From the NCBI GenBank assembly GCA_013824645.1, contig PNOF01000016.1:1-45088 (forward strand): a stretch of 45,088 nucleotides of DNA, written 5' to 3'. Shown here one piece after another: positions 8,635-17,112 of the stretch (positions are counted from its first letter, which is position 1; the number at the start of each line of letters is the position of its first letter). Position numbers and translations under genes: made by a program. The notes beneath the pieces were generated by a model that saw only the letters and a list, made by a program, of their open reading frames with translations, was not told where the DNA came from and ran no database searches. This DNA is from Syntrophus sp. (in: bacteria) (GTDB taxonomy: Bacteria; Desulfobacterota; Syntrophorhabdia; Syntrophorhabdales; Syntrophorhabdaceae).

Positions 8635-8664
8635 TTGACTTTTATGTCATGACAATTTTATAAT
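8635..8664 (+). promoter_or_regulatory. Promoter of the CoA-ligase genes with a palindrome in its spacer
   Basis: TTGACT (8635-8640) and TATAAT (8659-8664) are 18 bases apart. The perfect palindrome TGTCATGACA (8645-8654) lies in the spacer, where a bound repressor would block RNA polymerase. Confidence 0.65.
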
Positions 8665-8685
8665 TCCCAATGTGATTATAAAATT
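8654..8685. promoter_or_regulatory. Perfect 11-bp inverted repeat over the -10 and start region
   Basis: AATTTTATAAT (8654-8664) and ATTATAAAATT (8675-8685) are exact reverse complements around a 10-base spacer. The left arm contains the -10 box of the plus-strand promoter, so the right arm would cover the transcription start. The AT-only content makes chance symmetry more likely than for the other dyads. Confidence 0.45.
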
Positions 8686-8693
8686 AATGAGTA

Positions 8694-8712
8694 AAATTAG
8701 TTCAACTAATTT
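8694..8712. promoter_or_regulatory. 8-bp dyad AAATTAGT-TCA-ACTAATTT just before the ribosome binding site
   Basis: Perfect arms at 8694-8701 and 8705-8712 with a 3-base spacer. It ends shortly before the AAAGGAATGG ribosome binding site of the gene at 8730. It could be an operator or an mRNA hairpin limiting translation. Confidence 0.45.
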
Positions 8713-8729
8713 AAAGGAATGGAATTGAA

Positions 8730-9869
8730 ATGAGACTTCATGAATATGAGGCATTAGACATTTTTGAACAACACCGTATACCTGTTCCACGGCGCGGTGT
8801 TGCCCAGACAGTCCATGAAGCTGTTCATGTGGCTGGAGAAATAGGGTATCCGGTCATGCTGAAGGCACAGGTTCTCGTCGGTGGCCGTGGACTTGCCGGC
8901 GGTATCAAGATGGCATCAACGTCGCAGGAATTGAAAGATATAGCTGAGGACCTTTTTGCTTCAGAAATCAAAGGGTTCCCTGTGAGAAAGATACTTGTCT
9001 GCGAGAAGGTGGAGATCGCGAAAGAACTCTATGTGGGCGTAACTATAGATGGCTATTCGGGAAAGCCTGTTATTGTCGTCTGTACAGAAGGCGGCGTGCT
9101 TATCGAGGAAACAGTGAAGAACTCACCTGAAAAGGTTGCCGCTATTCATATTGACTCTTCTTTCGGTTACTACCCCTATCAGGCCCGTGGCCTTCTGAAA
9201 ATGCTTGGTCTGAACCAGCAATTGGTTACCTCCTGGAGCGATGTGATTGGACAGCTTTTCAATATAGCCACATCTTATGAGGCTCTTATTGCCGAAATCA
9301 ACCCCCTCGTTGTTCTTCCTAACGGTGGCTTGCTTGCTGTCGATGCTGTACTGGAAGTGGATGATTCAGCCCTGTCAAGGATTCGTCATCCTCTTCCGGA
9401 CCGTGTTGACCGGATTGAGAATCCAATCGAGCGCAGAGGTAGGGAAATTGGTGTCACTTATGTAGACCTTGATGGAGATATTGGTCTCATCTCTTCCGGG
9501 GCTGGTCTTGGAATGGCCTCTATGGACATCATTGGTCAAAATATGAAACCGGCCAACTTCCTTGAAACAGGCGGAGGCATTACAGCGGATTTGCTTTACA
9601 AGTGTATGGACCTCATTATGATGAAGCCCGGCCTGAGAGGTATATGCATAAATGTGTACGGCGGGATCAACCCCATTCATGAAGGTGCAAAGGGTGTTGT
9701 CCGTTATATAAAAGAACACAATATGAAGATTCCTATAGTCGCTAAGGCGCTTGGCAACCGTCAGGAAGAGACCTGGGAGATCCTTAAGTCAGGCGGTGTC
9801 CACGTGGTGACAGACCCGGCCACAGAAAGCGCTATTGACCGCCTCTATGAGCTGGTAGGAAAAGGGTAG
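8730..9869 (+). CDS. sucC: Succinyl-CoA synthetase beta-like subunit (ATP-grasp acyl-CoA ligase)
   Basis: 379 residues, normal for SucC/MtkA. It begins MRLHEYEALDIFEQHRIPVP, the usual opening, followed by the ATP-grasp domain (GYPVMLKAQVLVGGRGLAGG, EINPLVVLPNGG) and the C-terminal flavodoxin-like domain (ANFLETGGG, NVYGGI). With the alpha subunit it interconverts an acyl-CoA plus ADP and phosphate with acid plus CoA and ATP. The acid need not be succinate. The gene is divergent from gntR-abfD, so an acid of the 4-hydroxybutyrate/crotonate route is possible. Start chosen at ATG 8730 with AAAGGAATGG upstream. Confidence 0.85.
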   Translation: MRLHEYEALDIFEQHRIPVPRRGVAQTVHEAVHVAGEIGYPVMLKAQVLVGGRGLAGGIKMASTSQELKDIAEDLFASEIKGFPVRKILVCEKVEIAKELYVGVTIDGYSGKPVIVVCTEGGVLIEETVKNSPEKVAAIHIDSSFGYYPYQARGLLKMLGLNQQLVTSWSDVIGQLFNIATSYEALIAEINPLVVLPNGGLLAVDAVLEVDDSALSRIRHPLPDRVDRIENPIERRGREIGVTYVDLDGDIGLISSGAGLGMASMDIIGQNMKPANFLETGGGITADLLYKCMDLIMMKPGLRGICINVYGGINPIHEGAKGVVRYIKEHNMKIPIVAKALGNRQEETWEILKSGGVHVVTDPATESAIDRLYELVGKG

Positions 9870-10092
9870 TCGGAGGACAGGCGCAAGCCTGGGAAAAACC
9901 GTAAATCGTGAATGGTAAATCGTAAATAGCATAGAACAAAACACGGTTTTTTAGAGGCTAAAAAGCGAAAACAAGCTTAGCGAATTCACGAGCGAGAAAG
10001 GGAGGATCACACGGCTTTGCCGGGTGATGGGGCGACCAACCATGAGGGTGTGGAAGGCGCTATCCCAATAATAAAAAGATTGAGGTAGGTGT
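9870..10092 (+). other. Structured spacer between the two CoA-ligase genes
   Basis: 223 bases where these genes normally abut. It holds CAGGC-GCAA-GCCTG (9878-9891, GNRA tetraloop) nine bases after the stop, the direct repeat GTAAATCGT at 9901-9909 and 9915-9923, and a hairpin ATCAC-CGGC-TTT-GCCG-GTGAT (10006-10028, one A-G mismatch). No gene is seen. It could be an inserted palindromic element or an mRNA-stabilising spacer. Confidence 0.6.
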
Positions 10093-10965
10093 ATGAGCAT
10101 ATTGATTGATGATTCTACCCGTGTCATTGTACAAGGGATAACCGGTCGTATCGGGAGTGTGCAGACCCAGTGGATGCTTGCTTACGGAACAAAGGTCGTA
10201 GGTGGTGTTACACCGGGTAAGGGGGGGTCTACCGTTGAAGGGGTACCTGTTTTTGACAGCGTTATGGAGGCTGTGAAGGAGACGGGGGCCAATGCTTCAG
10301 TCTTTTTTGTACCGGCAGCTTTTGTGCTTGATGCATTTCTGGAGACCATTGATGCCGGGGTCAAACTCATCGTTATTGTCCCGGAACACATACCCGTCAG
10401 AGACGTAGTGAAAATGCGCAGCTACGCAATTGAAAAAGGAGTTTTTGCTCTGGGTCCCACAACACCGGGCATCCTTGTGCCGGGGAAAGGGAAAATAGGC
10501 ATCATGCCCGCCTCTCTCTTTGCACCGGGCCGTGTGGGGATTATCTCCCGTAGCGGTACGCTTTCCTATGAATTTGCAGGTATTCTGTCGCAGAGCAATG
10601 TGGGTCAGAGCGCTGTGGTGGGAATGGGCGCCGATCCGGTTGTATTGAGAAACCTCGCTGATATTCTTGAACTCTTCGAAAAGGACGAAGGAACCGATGC
10701 TGTGATTGTAGTGGGTGAAGTGGGAGGAGAACAGGAAGAGAAAGCTGCCGGGTTCATTTCCAGGAAGATGAGCAAACCCGTAGCTGCCTATATTGCTGGT
10801 CGTCATTCACCACAAGGAAAGCGCATGGGACACGCCGGCGCTATTGTCCGGGGTGCCACGGGAACTGTCGATGGCAAACAGGGCGCCTTGCGTGCAGCCG
10901 GAGTTGAAGTGCTTGAAAGCCCCATACACGTTGCCGGTTGGGCGAAAAAGCATAAACTTTCATAA
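10093..10965 (+). CDS. sucD: Succinyl-CoA synthetase alpha-like subunit
   Basis: 290 residues. The N-terminal CoA-binding Rossmann domain (GITGRIGSVQTQWMLAYG) is followed by the ligase domain. The phospho-histidine is H247 in KRMGHAGAIVRG. GPTTPGILVPG matches the CoA-contact loop. The loop after GMGADP reads VVLRNLAD, where E. coli SucD has a Pro-Gly-Ser-Asn-Phe type loop, so the acid specificity may differ from succinate. SD GAGGTAGG precedes the ATG. It is read in the same direction as the beta subunit after an unusually long 223-base gap. Confidence 0.85.
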   Translation: MSILIDDSTRVIVQGITGRIGSVQTQWMLAYGTKVVGGVTPGKGGSTVEGVPVFDSVMEAVKETGANASVFFVPAAFVLDAFLETIDAGVKLIVIVPEHIPVRDVVKMRSYAIEKGVFALGPTTPGILVPGKGKIGIMPASLFAPGRVGIISRSGTLSYEFAGILSQSNVGQSAVVGMGADPVVLRNLADILELFEKDEGTDAVIVVGEVGGEQEEKAAGFISRKMSKPVAAYIAGRHSPQGKRMGHAGAIVRGATGTVDGKQGALRAAGVEVLESPIHVAGWAKKHKLS

Positions 10966-11013
10966 GGGATAGGCTAAAACTCCTATTCTCAATTATGCGG
11001 CTATACTAAGTTC

Positions 11014-11748
11014 TTATAAACTACCAACATTGAAACGCTGCCGGACTTCCTCTGCTTTCCCGCATGTGCGGGGACCTTCAGGACATTTTCCGTTGAGGCA
11101 TGCCGGGCCTGCCTGGTGAAATATTACCGGCGCGACAGGCTTCACCAGTTTCAACATGGAAAACGCCATTTCCCGGATTTCCCATTGTGCCCGATTACAT
11201 AATCGCAAGCTGAAAAAGTGAAGGAGTTCGCGGGCATTCATGGTTACCATAATTTTTGTCTCTGTTGCATTCGGTAGAATAAACCGCGCATCTTCACGGG
11301 CCTCTTCAACCTCATAGCCGATTTGGTTCAGTCTTTCCACAATGTATGCATAGCGTTCTTGAATGTCATTCATGAGGCTCTCGAAATCCGTCTTCAACTG
11401 CTCATTGCTCTCTATTGACGGGGGAATAATGTAGTCAAATTCTTCCTCATCAACGTAGCGTTGGGACTGTTGGCTATACGATGCAAGGCGGTGTCGGACG
11501 AGCTGGTGTGAACAGGCGCGCGATATCCCCTCAATGGCAAAAGTAAACGAGCTGTGCTCGACAGGGCTTAGATGACCTATTGATACAAGTTTTTTCAGGA
11601 AGACACGGCGATCAGCTTCATTGTTATCTGATACTACCTCGTCGATGCTTGAAGGGCTGTAGCAAAGTTTTGCGGCAGCGCTGATTGTCTTTTCTGCATC
11701 CGGAGAGTGACTTATTAACATTACTTTCAGCCCTGTTTTCATAAACAA
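11014..11748 (-). CDS. thyX: Flavin-dependent thymidylate synthase
   Basis: Makes dTMP from dUMP using methylene-tetrahydrofolate, FAD and NAD(P)H. The ThyX signature RHRx3Sx4SxR-type motif is at residues 85-97 (RHRLASYSQQSQR). The ending RTCGKAEEVRQRF follows a cysteine-containing stretch (GPACLNGKCPEG) seen in the long bacterial forms. 244 residues, normal length. The start may be the second Met at 11742. It is convergent with the CoA-ligase pair, with only 48 bases between them. Confidence 0.95.
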   Translation of the reverse strand: MFMKTGLKVMLISHSPDAEKTISAAAKLCYSPSSIDEVVSDNNEADRRVFLKKLVSIGHLSPVEHSSFTFAIEGISRACSHQLVRHRLASYSQQSQRYVDEEEFDYIIPPSIESNEQLKTDFESLMNDIQERYAYIVERLNQIGYEVEEAREDARFILPNATETKIMVTMNARELLHFFSLRLCNRAQWEIREMAFSMLKLVKPVAPVIFHQAGPACLNGKCPEGPRTCGKAEEVRQRFNVGSL

Positions 11749-11776
11749 TCCTTTTTATTCGATTTTCTTTGCCTCA

Positions 11777-12148
11777 TCAAACTTCGATACCCCTCTCTCT
11801 GAGTTCTGCTAATTTTTTCTTGGAGCACTCTTCACAGCGGAATTCCGGATTTGAGTCGCGTATTTTATCATATTCCTTTGCCTTGACGATCCGATAACCC
11901 CGCGCTTCTTTTCCGCAATCAACACAAACGATGACATCCTTTACTTCCCATTGCACAGAAAGGCTTTTTGAAGTGAAGATAAACATATCTACCCAGAAGA
12001 ATATGAGACCGCCTATCAAATTTGCGATGACTGTAGCTGTTATTTTATCCGTAGAAGCAAGTACAATAATAACTCCATAAAGAATAGGAGTAGACAACTG
12101 CCAACGGAGTAAGTATAAACCATAACGTTTAAAGTTAATCTGTTTCAA
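11777..12148 (-). CDS. Small membrane protein with C-terminal zinc-ribbon-like tail
   Basis: 123 residues. Two hydrophobic segments near residues 13-32 (LLRWQLSTPILYGVIIVLAS) and 37-57 are followed by a soluble tail with paired cysteines, CVDCGK and CEECSKKK, 28 residues apart, as in a zinc ribbon. The membrane part resembles a half GtrA-like unit. It lies 28 bases upstream of thyX on the same strand and may share its transcript. I know no function for it. SD AAGGAGGG is visible upstream. Confidence 0.7.
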   Translation of the reverse strand: MKQINFKRYGLYLLRWQLSTPILYGVIIVLASTDKITATVIANLIGGLIFFWVDMFIFTSKSLSVQWEVKDVIVCVDCGKEARGYRIVKAKEYDKIRDSNPEFRCEECSKKKLAELRERGIEV

Positions 12149-12201
12149 GATACCCTCCTTTTAATTATTATTAGTATTGGCCGGAATCCAGTATTAGCAA
12201 T

Positions 12202-12400
12202 CTACAGGATTTCATAAACATCAACTGTCTTTTTAATAAGATCTACTCCCGCATCCAAAATAGTGCGTTAATGTCGGGTAGTTCGCCCCCTGTTCCCATT
12301 TTGATGCTGCCTGTGGACTTATCTGCAGGACGTTTGCCAAGTTGATCTGTTTGAGACCATGTTGTTCTCTTAAGAAACGTATCCTTTTTTCAACTTCCAT
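12202..12400 (-). pseudogene. Broken XRE-type regulator gene
   Basis: From ATG 12400 the peptide MEVEKRIRFLREQHGLKQIN, then ISPQAASKWEQGANYP, is a good XRE helix-turn-helix. After NYP the frame drifts to THYFGCGSRSY and stops. In the shifted frame the text reads DINALFWMRE, closer to what follows NYP in such proteins, and a third frame gives ILDAGVDLIKKTVDVYEIL before a TAG at 12202. This is best explained by small deletions in an old gene. The extent is approximate. Confidence 0.5.
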
Positions 12401-12683
12401 CACCACACTGTATAATAAAACTGTGCCTTTTTCAACAACCGGGAAATTAAAATAATTCAACCATAGGTTGATAAAATAGCTGTTTCCTAAAGCAAATGTA
12501 AAAAACTTTTCCCATAGGTCTTCTTTGCTACGTTATAACCTTATTTTATAATGCACTATAATCCAGAGTAGTCTTTTCTCTTGAAAAAGAACCCTAATTC
12601 TTAGACAATAATAATGCAAGCGAGCCCGGGTAAAATGACATCCCAGGAAATAGTCAGCAGTATAAGTTTTAAGAGGAGGGTTA

Positions 12684-13781
12684 ATGTTGAATAATCCAAA
12701 AGAATTTCAATCGAACAAAGCGCAATATGACATTATACATTTTGAGGCCCTGGGCCCTGAAGCAAAACACCTCAAGGAAGAAATATTGAAGGCTCAACAG
12801 AAAAAAGAGCTTCCCGAAGAACACAAATATCTCATAACGCCCAGTAATGTGCAGGCTTTTTTAAAGGAAAACCCTGAAATATTTCTCCCGGAAATTATTA
12901 CGACAAAAACGCATTCGATCCTCCCGGAGTCGTATTTAGAGGGAAATAAAAAAAGCATAATAACGCGAAGCGCCGGATACGATCATTTCGAGTATTTGGC
13001 AGAAAAAGCGAATATAACCTCTCTTCGGGAATATTGTGTAAACGCTGTCGCGCAAACAGCGATGAAATTTCTTTACGTGACAGCGGGTGAATTAAATCAT
13101 TACACAAAAAATACGGCAACTTTCGAAAGAAATAATTCCAATGCCTTTATGGAGTTAGACAAACATAAAATCCTTACCGTTTATGGAGTTGGAAAAATTG
13201 GCAAGAGAATTTATGAACTCGCTGAAGTAAACGGACTGACTGTTCAGGGAGTTGATATACGACAGGAACAGCTGAATGATGCATATGAGGGGAAAGTAAC
13301 CTTTGTCTCGAAGGAGAATGCTATTGAGACAAGCGACGTCATAGTAAACGCTATGAATCTTACCAGAAACGCAGAGAGCAGATTCTATAATATTGGATAT
13401 TTTTCAAAAGAATATCTTTCAAAAGCAAAAACAGGCATACTATTTATTAACATAACAAGGGGGGAAATTGCACCCGAATCAGGGTTATTGGAATTGTACC
13501 TGTCTGAGACAATCAAAGGAATAGGTTTAGACGTATTCACGAACGAATCTCAATTTGCAAAATTGTTAAATGATGATGCAGTAACAGGCAACGATCTTTC
13601 GGCGGCACAAGTAATGGTAAAATCATCCATAGACCGTACTGCCAACATCTATGTCCAGCCGCACCAGGGTTTCAATTCAGATGTCGCGGCACGAACCAAG
13701 GCAGTGGAGGCAATAAAACACGTCATATCGTGGTATAATAACAAAGGAAGATGCTTTGACGAACAGTTGCCCTACTATTGA
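12684..13781 (+). CDS. D-isomer-specific 2-hydroxyacid dehydrogenase (D-lactate dehydrogenase-like)
   Basis: 365 residues. The NAD-binding domain starts with VYGVGKIGKRIYELAEVNGL and an acidic residue at VDIRQ. Catalytic residues are placeable: Arg in FINITRGE and His in VQPHQGFNSD. It would interconvert a 2-oxo acid and a D-2-hydroxy acid. The N-terminal catalytic half (IITRSAGYDHFEY) fits the D-LDH/phosphonate dehydrogenase branch. SD AAGAGGAGGG is strong. It is transcribed alone; codon use is more AT-rich than its metabolic neighbours. Confidence 0.8.
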   Translation: MLNNPKEFQSNKAQYDIIHFEALGPEAKHLKEEILKAQQKKELPEEHKYLITPSNVQAFLKENPEIFLPEIITTKTHSILPESYLEGNKKSIITRSAGYDHFEYLAEKANITSLREYCVNAVAQTAMKFLYVTAGELNHYTKNTATFERNNSNAFMELDKHKILTVYGVGKIGKRIYELAEVNGLTVQGVDIRQEQLNDAYEGKVTFVSKENAIETSDVIVNAMNLTRNAESRFYNIGYFSKEYLSKAKTGILFINITRGEIAPESGLLELYLSETIKGIGLDVFTNESQFAKLLNDDAVTGNDLSAAQVMVKSSIDRTANIYVQPHQGFNSDVAARTKAVEAIKHVISWYNNKGRCFDEQLPYY

Positions 13782-13986
13782 AATCAGAGCCGTTCAACTT
13801 CAGTTCTTTCCTGGATTTTTCGGCAAGCCTCTTTTGTTCCTCACGGTGAGTGAAAATGGCCGATCGGTATTATCTACTCACATCACAGAACTGTCTGGTG
13901 TAGATAATTATAGACGGATCATAAAGGATTTCGGCATGACCTGTAATTATGTGTTTAAGAAAACAAGGGGGGGGGTGAAAAAAAGA

Positions 13987-14018
13987 AAAGCAGGTTCAGA
14001 TCTCTCTGAACCTGCTTT
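13987..14018 (-). terminator. Rho-independent terminator of the cold-shock gene
   Basis: A 13-bp perfect stem (13987-13999 with 14006-14018, core GCAGGTTCAG) has a 6-base loop. On the minus strand it is followed by TTCTTTTTTTC. It begins 8 bases past the csp stop codon. Confidence 0.9.
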
Positions 14019-14025
14019 AGTGGGC

Positions 14026-14226
14026 TTAGCCTTTTTTTACGTTTGCTGCTGCAGGACCTTTGGGGCCGGCTACAACATCAAAACTTACGGTTTCGCCTTC
14101 AGCCAGGGATTTAAAACCGCTGTCCTGAATTGAAGAATAGTGCACAAATACATCAGCGCCATCTTCTGCTGTGAGAAAACCAAAACCTTTTGACTCGTTA
14201 AACCACTTTACTGTACCTTTTGTCAT
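14026..14226 (-). CDS. Cold-shock protein, CspA family
   Basis: 66 residues, a single cold-shock domain that binds single-stranded nucleic acid. RNP1 is KGFGFLTA and RNP2 is VFVHYSSI. The sequence begins [17 protein letters not shown], typical of bacterial Csp proteins. It acts as an RNA chaperone. SD GAGGTATGTCGATATG is visible. About 210 bases upstream are free of genes, which allows for a long 5' leader as in other csp genes, though I see no cold box. Confidence 0.95.
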   Translation of the reverse strand: MTKGTVKWFNESKGFGFLTAEDGADVFVHYSSIQDSGFKSLAEGETVSFDVVAGPKGPAAANVKKG

Positions 14227-14438
14227 ATCGACATACCTCTTTGTTTAGAATTTTGAAGGATACGGAACTGAGTTACGAAGATACAACAAAAATGAAAATT
14301 TCTGCTTTACAACTAACAGGTGCTTCCGAAACTTCAAGATTTATCATAACATAATAAAATAAAAAATACAATACTTTATATTTGCTCACTCAGGGACAAC
14401 CAGGCTTATACAACTTGCTGACACATTGCCGCAAGGGT

Positions 14439-15545
14439 TTAACCGGTAAAGAACTCTCTCATTGTTTTAACGATGTACTCCTTTTCCTTCTTTTTCAGTT
14501 CAGGGTATACAGGCAGCGCGAGGCTTGTCAGAGCTGATTCTTCAGCAATAGGGAAGTCACCTTTCCTGTATCCGAGATAGTCAAAACATGGCTGGAGATG
14601 AAGTGGGAGCGGGTAGTAAACTCCTGTTATAATTCCTCGTTCTTTGAGAAAGTTCTGGAGTCTGTCCCTTTCGCTTGTACGGATCACGTAATGATGAAAG
14701 ATGTGTGACGAATCATCTTCAATGACAGGTAATATTATAGGGAGATCATGAAATTTATTATTGTAGTAATTCCCGGTTTCTATCCGTTTCCTGTTCCATG
14801 ATTCAAGGTGAGGGAACTTCATTGCAAGGGCACAGGCCTTGATCTCATCAAGACGGCTATTGAGACCGATCATTTCGTGATAATACTGGTTGCCCATACC
14901 GTGGACCCTCAGCTTTTTCAACTTCTCTCCGAGATCATCTCTTTTGGTCAGGACCATACCGCCTTCACCTATGCCGCCCAGGTTTTTTGTAGGATAAAAA
15001 CTTGTTGCCGATATGTCGCCGAAGCTGCCCGACATCCTGCCATTTTTCCTTGAACCAAGTGACTGGGCGCTGTCTTCAATAATAGAGATGTTATATTTCT
15101 TTCCCAATGCGCATATCCGGTCCATTTCGCAGAGCTTTCCGAACAGATGGACAACAGTAATCGCCTTTGTGCGTGGAGTGATTGCCTTTTCGATCAGGGC
15201 AGGGTCGATGTTCATACTCTTTGTGTCAATATCTACAAAGACCGGTTTTGCACCCACAAGGGCGACAGAGCTGGCCGTAGAAAAGAATGTATAGGGTGTT
15301 GTAATGACTTCGTCATCTTTTCCGATGCCGACAGCCATGAGAGCAAGAATAAGGGCATCTGTCCCGTTCGCACAGGAGACTGCGTGGGGAACACCTGCGT
15401 AAGAAGAAATTTGCTGTTCTAACTGGGTGCAGTATTTACCGAGAATTAACCTCTGCTCATCAAGGATTTCCTTGATCCCTGCCATTATTTCCTTTTTAAC
15501 TACCTTATACTGGGCCTTCAGATTAATAGGTGGTATATTCATCAT
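14439..15545 (-). CDS. DegT/DnrJ/EryC1/StrS-family PLP aminotransferase
   Basis: 368 residues. The PLP-binding lysine is K187 in FYPTKNLGG, with the usual ANGTDALILAL and EDSAQSLGS cofactor contacts. Members make amino-sugars for cell-surface polysaccharides from 3- or 4-keto sugar nucleotides. No other sugar-nucleotide genes are in the window, so the substrate cannot be set. The start could be either of two adjacent Met codons. The gene ends 212 bases from csp. Confidence 0.9.
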   Translation of the reverse strand: MMNIPPINLKAQYKVVKKEIMAGIKEILDEQRLILGKYCTQLEQQISSYAGVPHAVSCANGTDALILALMAVGIGKDDEVITTPYTFFSTASSVALVGAKPVFVDIDTKSMNIDPALIEKAITPRTKAITVVHLFGKLCEMDRICALGKKYNISIIEDSAQSLGSRKNGRMSGSFGDISATSFYPTKNLGGIGEGGMVLTKRDDLGEKLKKLRVHGMGNQYYHEMIGLNSRLDEIKACALAMKFPHLESWNRKRIETGNYYNNKFHDLPIILPVIEDDSSHIFHHYVIRTSERDRLQNFLKERGIITGVYYPLPLHLQPCFDYLGYRKGDFPIAEESALTSLALPVYPELKKKEKEYIVKTMREFFTG

Positions 15546-15822
15546 AGCTCATTTCCTTTCAGGGATTTTCATGCAATATCTTTGCAATGAGTACCTATAC
15601 TATCATATTTATGTTTTATATCTCAAGAATTCATTGAAAAGAATGTATCCTGTTTACAACAGGGAAACTTGGACAGAGCTAAAGACCTGTAAGCAAAAGT
15701 GCAAAAAAACAAATAGAGCATAAAAACAAGGAACAGTTATTAAAATTATTGACAATGGACTGTAATTACGTTAGAAGATTGTGAAAATTTATGCAATTGC
15801 ACTATAACTTTAGGAGGACTGT
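15546..15822 (+). promoter_or_regulatory. Divergent control region upstream of the thiolase operon
   Basis: TTGACA at 15749-15754 has TTAGAA 16 bases downstream (15771-15776), a moderate promoter about 46 bases before the ATG. Upstream lies the dyad CCTGT-TTACA-ACAGG (15649-15663), a possible operator. The ribosome binding site of the thiolase is TAGGAGGA. Nothing coding is seen. Confidence 0.45.
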
Positions 15823-17109
15823 ATGAAAGAAGCGGTTATCGTATCATGTGCAAGAACAGCAATAGGACAATTCGGCCAGTCTCTGAAAGATGTACCTGCT
15901 GTTAAGCTCGGCGGAATAGCAATAAATGAAGCCGTAAAAAGGGCAGGGATAAGGCCTTCGAAGAATAAGGACAAAGATTTTGCCCCGGCCATCTTTGAAG
16001 GAAAAACTGATACGGAACTTGAGGCAAAATATTACGATTATGACAGCAGCCTGAAAGAAGTTGTTATCGATGAAGTTATCATGGGTAATGTGCTTCAGGC
16101 GGGTCTTGGCCAGAACTCAGGAAGACAGGCGAGCATTCATGGCGGTATTCCAAAAGAAACATCGGCTTATACCATTAATAAAGTCTGTTCGTCAGGGCTC
16201 AGGGCCATTATAAACGGTATGCAGTCAATTATGGTAGGTGACAATGAAGTGGTTGTAGCGGGCGGTATGGAGAACATGAGCCAGGCCCCTTTTGCGCTCC
16301 CATCACTCAGGTTTGGCGCAAGAATGTTTGATACAAAGGCAATTGACCTTATGGTCCTTGACGGTATCTGGGAAATTTTCTATGACTATCATATGGGATT
16401 TACAGCGGAAAATATTGCCGCGAAATACGGCATATCAAGGGTCGAACAGGACACCTTCGGTCTTATTAGTCATCAGAGGGCGATGAAAGCAATAAAAGAA
16501 GGCCTCTTCAAACCTGAAATTATCCCTGTAGCGATTCCCCAGAAAAAGGGTAAACCCCCCATCATTTTTGATACCGATGAAAGACCTATGGATACAACAC
16601 TCGAGAAGATGGCTGCTATCCCGACCGCATTTAAGAAAGACGGAACCGTTACGGCAGGCAATGCATCCGGTTTAAACGATGCTGCAGCAGCAGTTGTGAT
16701 CATGTCCAGGGAGAAAGCCCAGGAAATGGGTATAAAGCCAATGGGAAAAATTATCGCATGGGCTAATGGCGGTCTTGATCCCGCATATATGGGTCTCGGT
16801 CCTATCCCGGCAATCAGGAAAGCCCTCAAAAAAGTTAACCTTACCATTGACCAGATCGATCTTATCGAACTCAACGAAGCCTTCTCTTCCCAGGCGCTTG
16901 CCTGCATTAAAGAGCTTGGCGTAAATACGGATAAATGCAATATGTTCGGCGGCGGCATATCTCTTGGCCATCCCATCGGATGTACCGGTGCACGGCTTGT
17001 TACGACAGCCCTTTACCAGATGCAAAGACTGAATCTGAAATACGGTCTCGTCTCTATGTGTATCGGCGGTGGTATGGGACTTGCTGCAGTTCTTGAAAGA
17101 GAGGCATAA
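15823..17109 (+). CDS. Acetyl-CoA C-acyltransferase (thiolase)
   Basis: 428 residues. The catalytic set is complete: C122 in KVCSSGLRA, H383 in LGHPIGCTG and C413 in SMCIGGGMG. It condenses or cleaves acetoacetyl-CoA or a longer 3-oxoacyl-CoA. It is about 35 residues longer than common biosynthetic thiolases; the excess is a charged insert near residues 46-80 (NKDKDFAPAIFEGKTDTELE) before the strand leading to VIMGNVLQAG. First gene of a four-gene operon with crotonase and Etf; the next gene starts 3 bases after its stop. Confidence 0.93.
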   Translation: MKEAVIVSCARTAIGQFGQSLKDVPAVKLGGIAINEAVKRAGIRPSKNKDKDFAPAIFEGKTDTELEAKYYDYDSSLKEVVIDEVIMGNVLQAGLGQNSGRQASIHGGIPKETSAYTINKVCSSGLRAIINGMQSIMVGDNEVVVAGGMENMSQAPFALPSLRFGARMFDTKAIDLMVLDGIWEIFYDYHMGFTAENIAAKYGISRVEQDTFGLISHQRAMKAIKEGLFKPEIIPVAIPQKKGKPPIIFDTDERPMDTTLEKMAAIPTAFKKDGTVTAGNASGLNDAAAAVVIMSREKAQEMGIKPMGKIIAWANGGLDPAYMGLGPIPAIRKALKKVNLTIDQIDLIELNEAFSSQALACIKELGVNTDKCNMFGGGISLGHPIGCTGARLVTTALYQMQRLNLKYGLVSMCIGGGMGLAAVLEREA

Positions 17110-17112
17110 AAT

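Noticed and set aside
13756-14133. 125-residue plus-strand frame
   Set aside because: Crosses the csp terminator and the csp gene in antisense, so it is a shadow.
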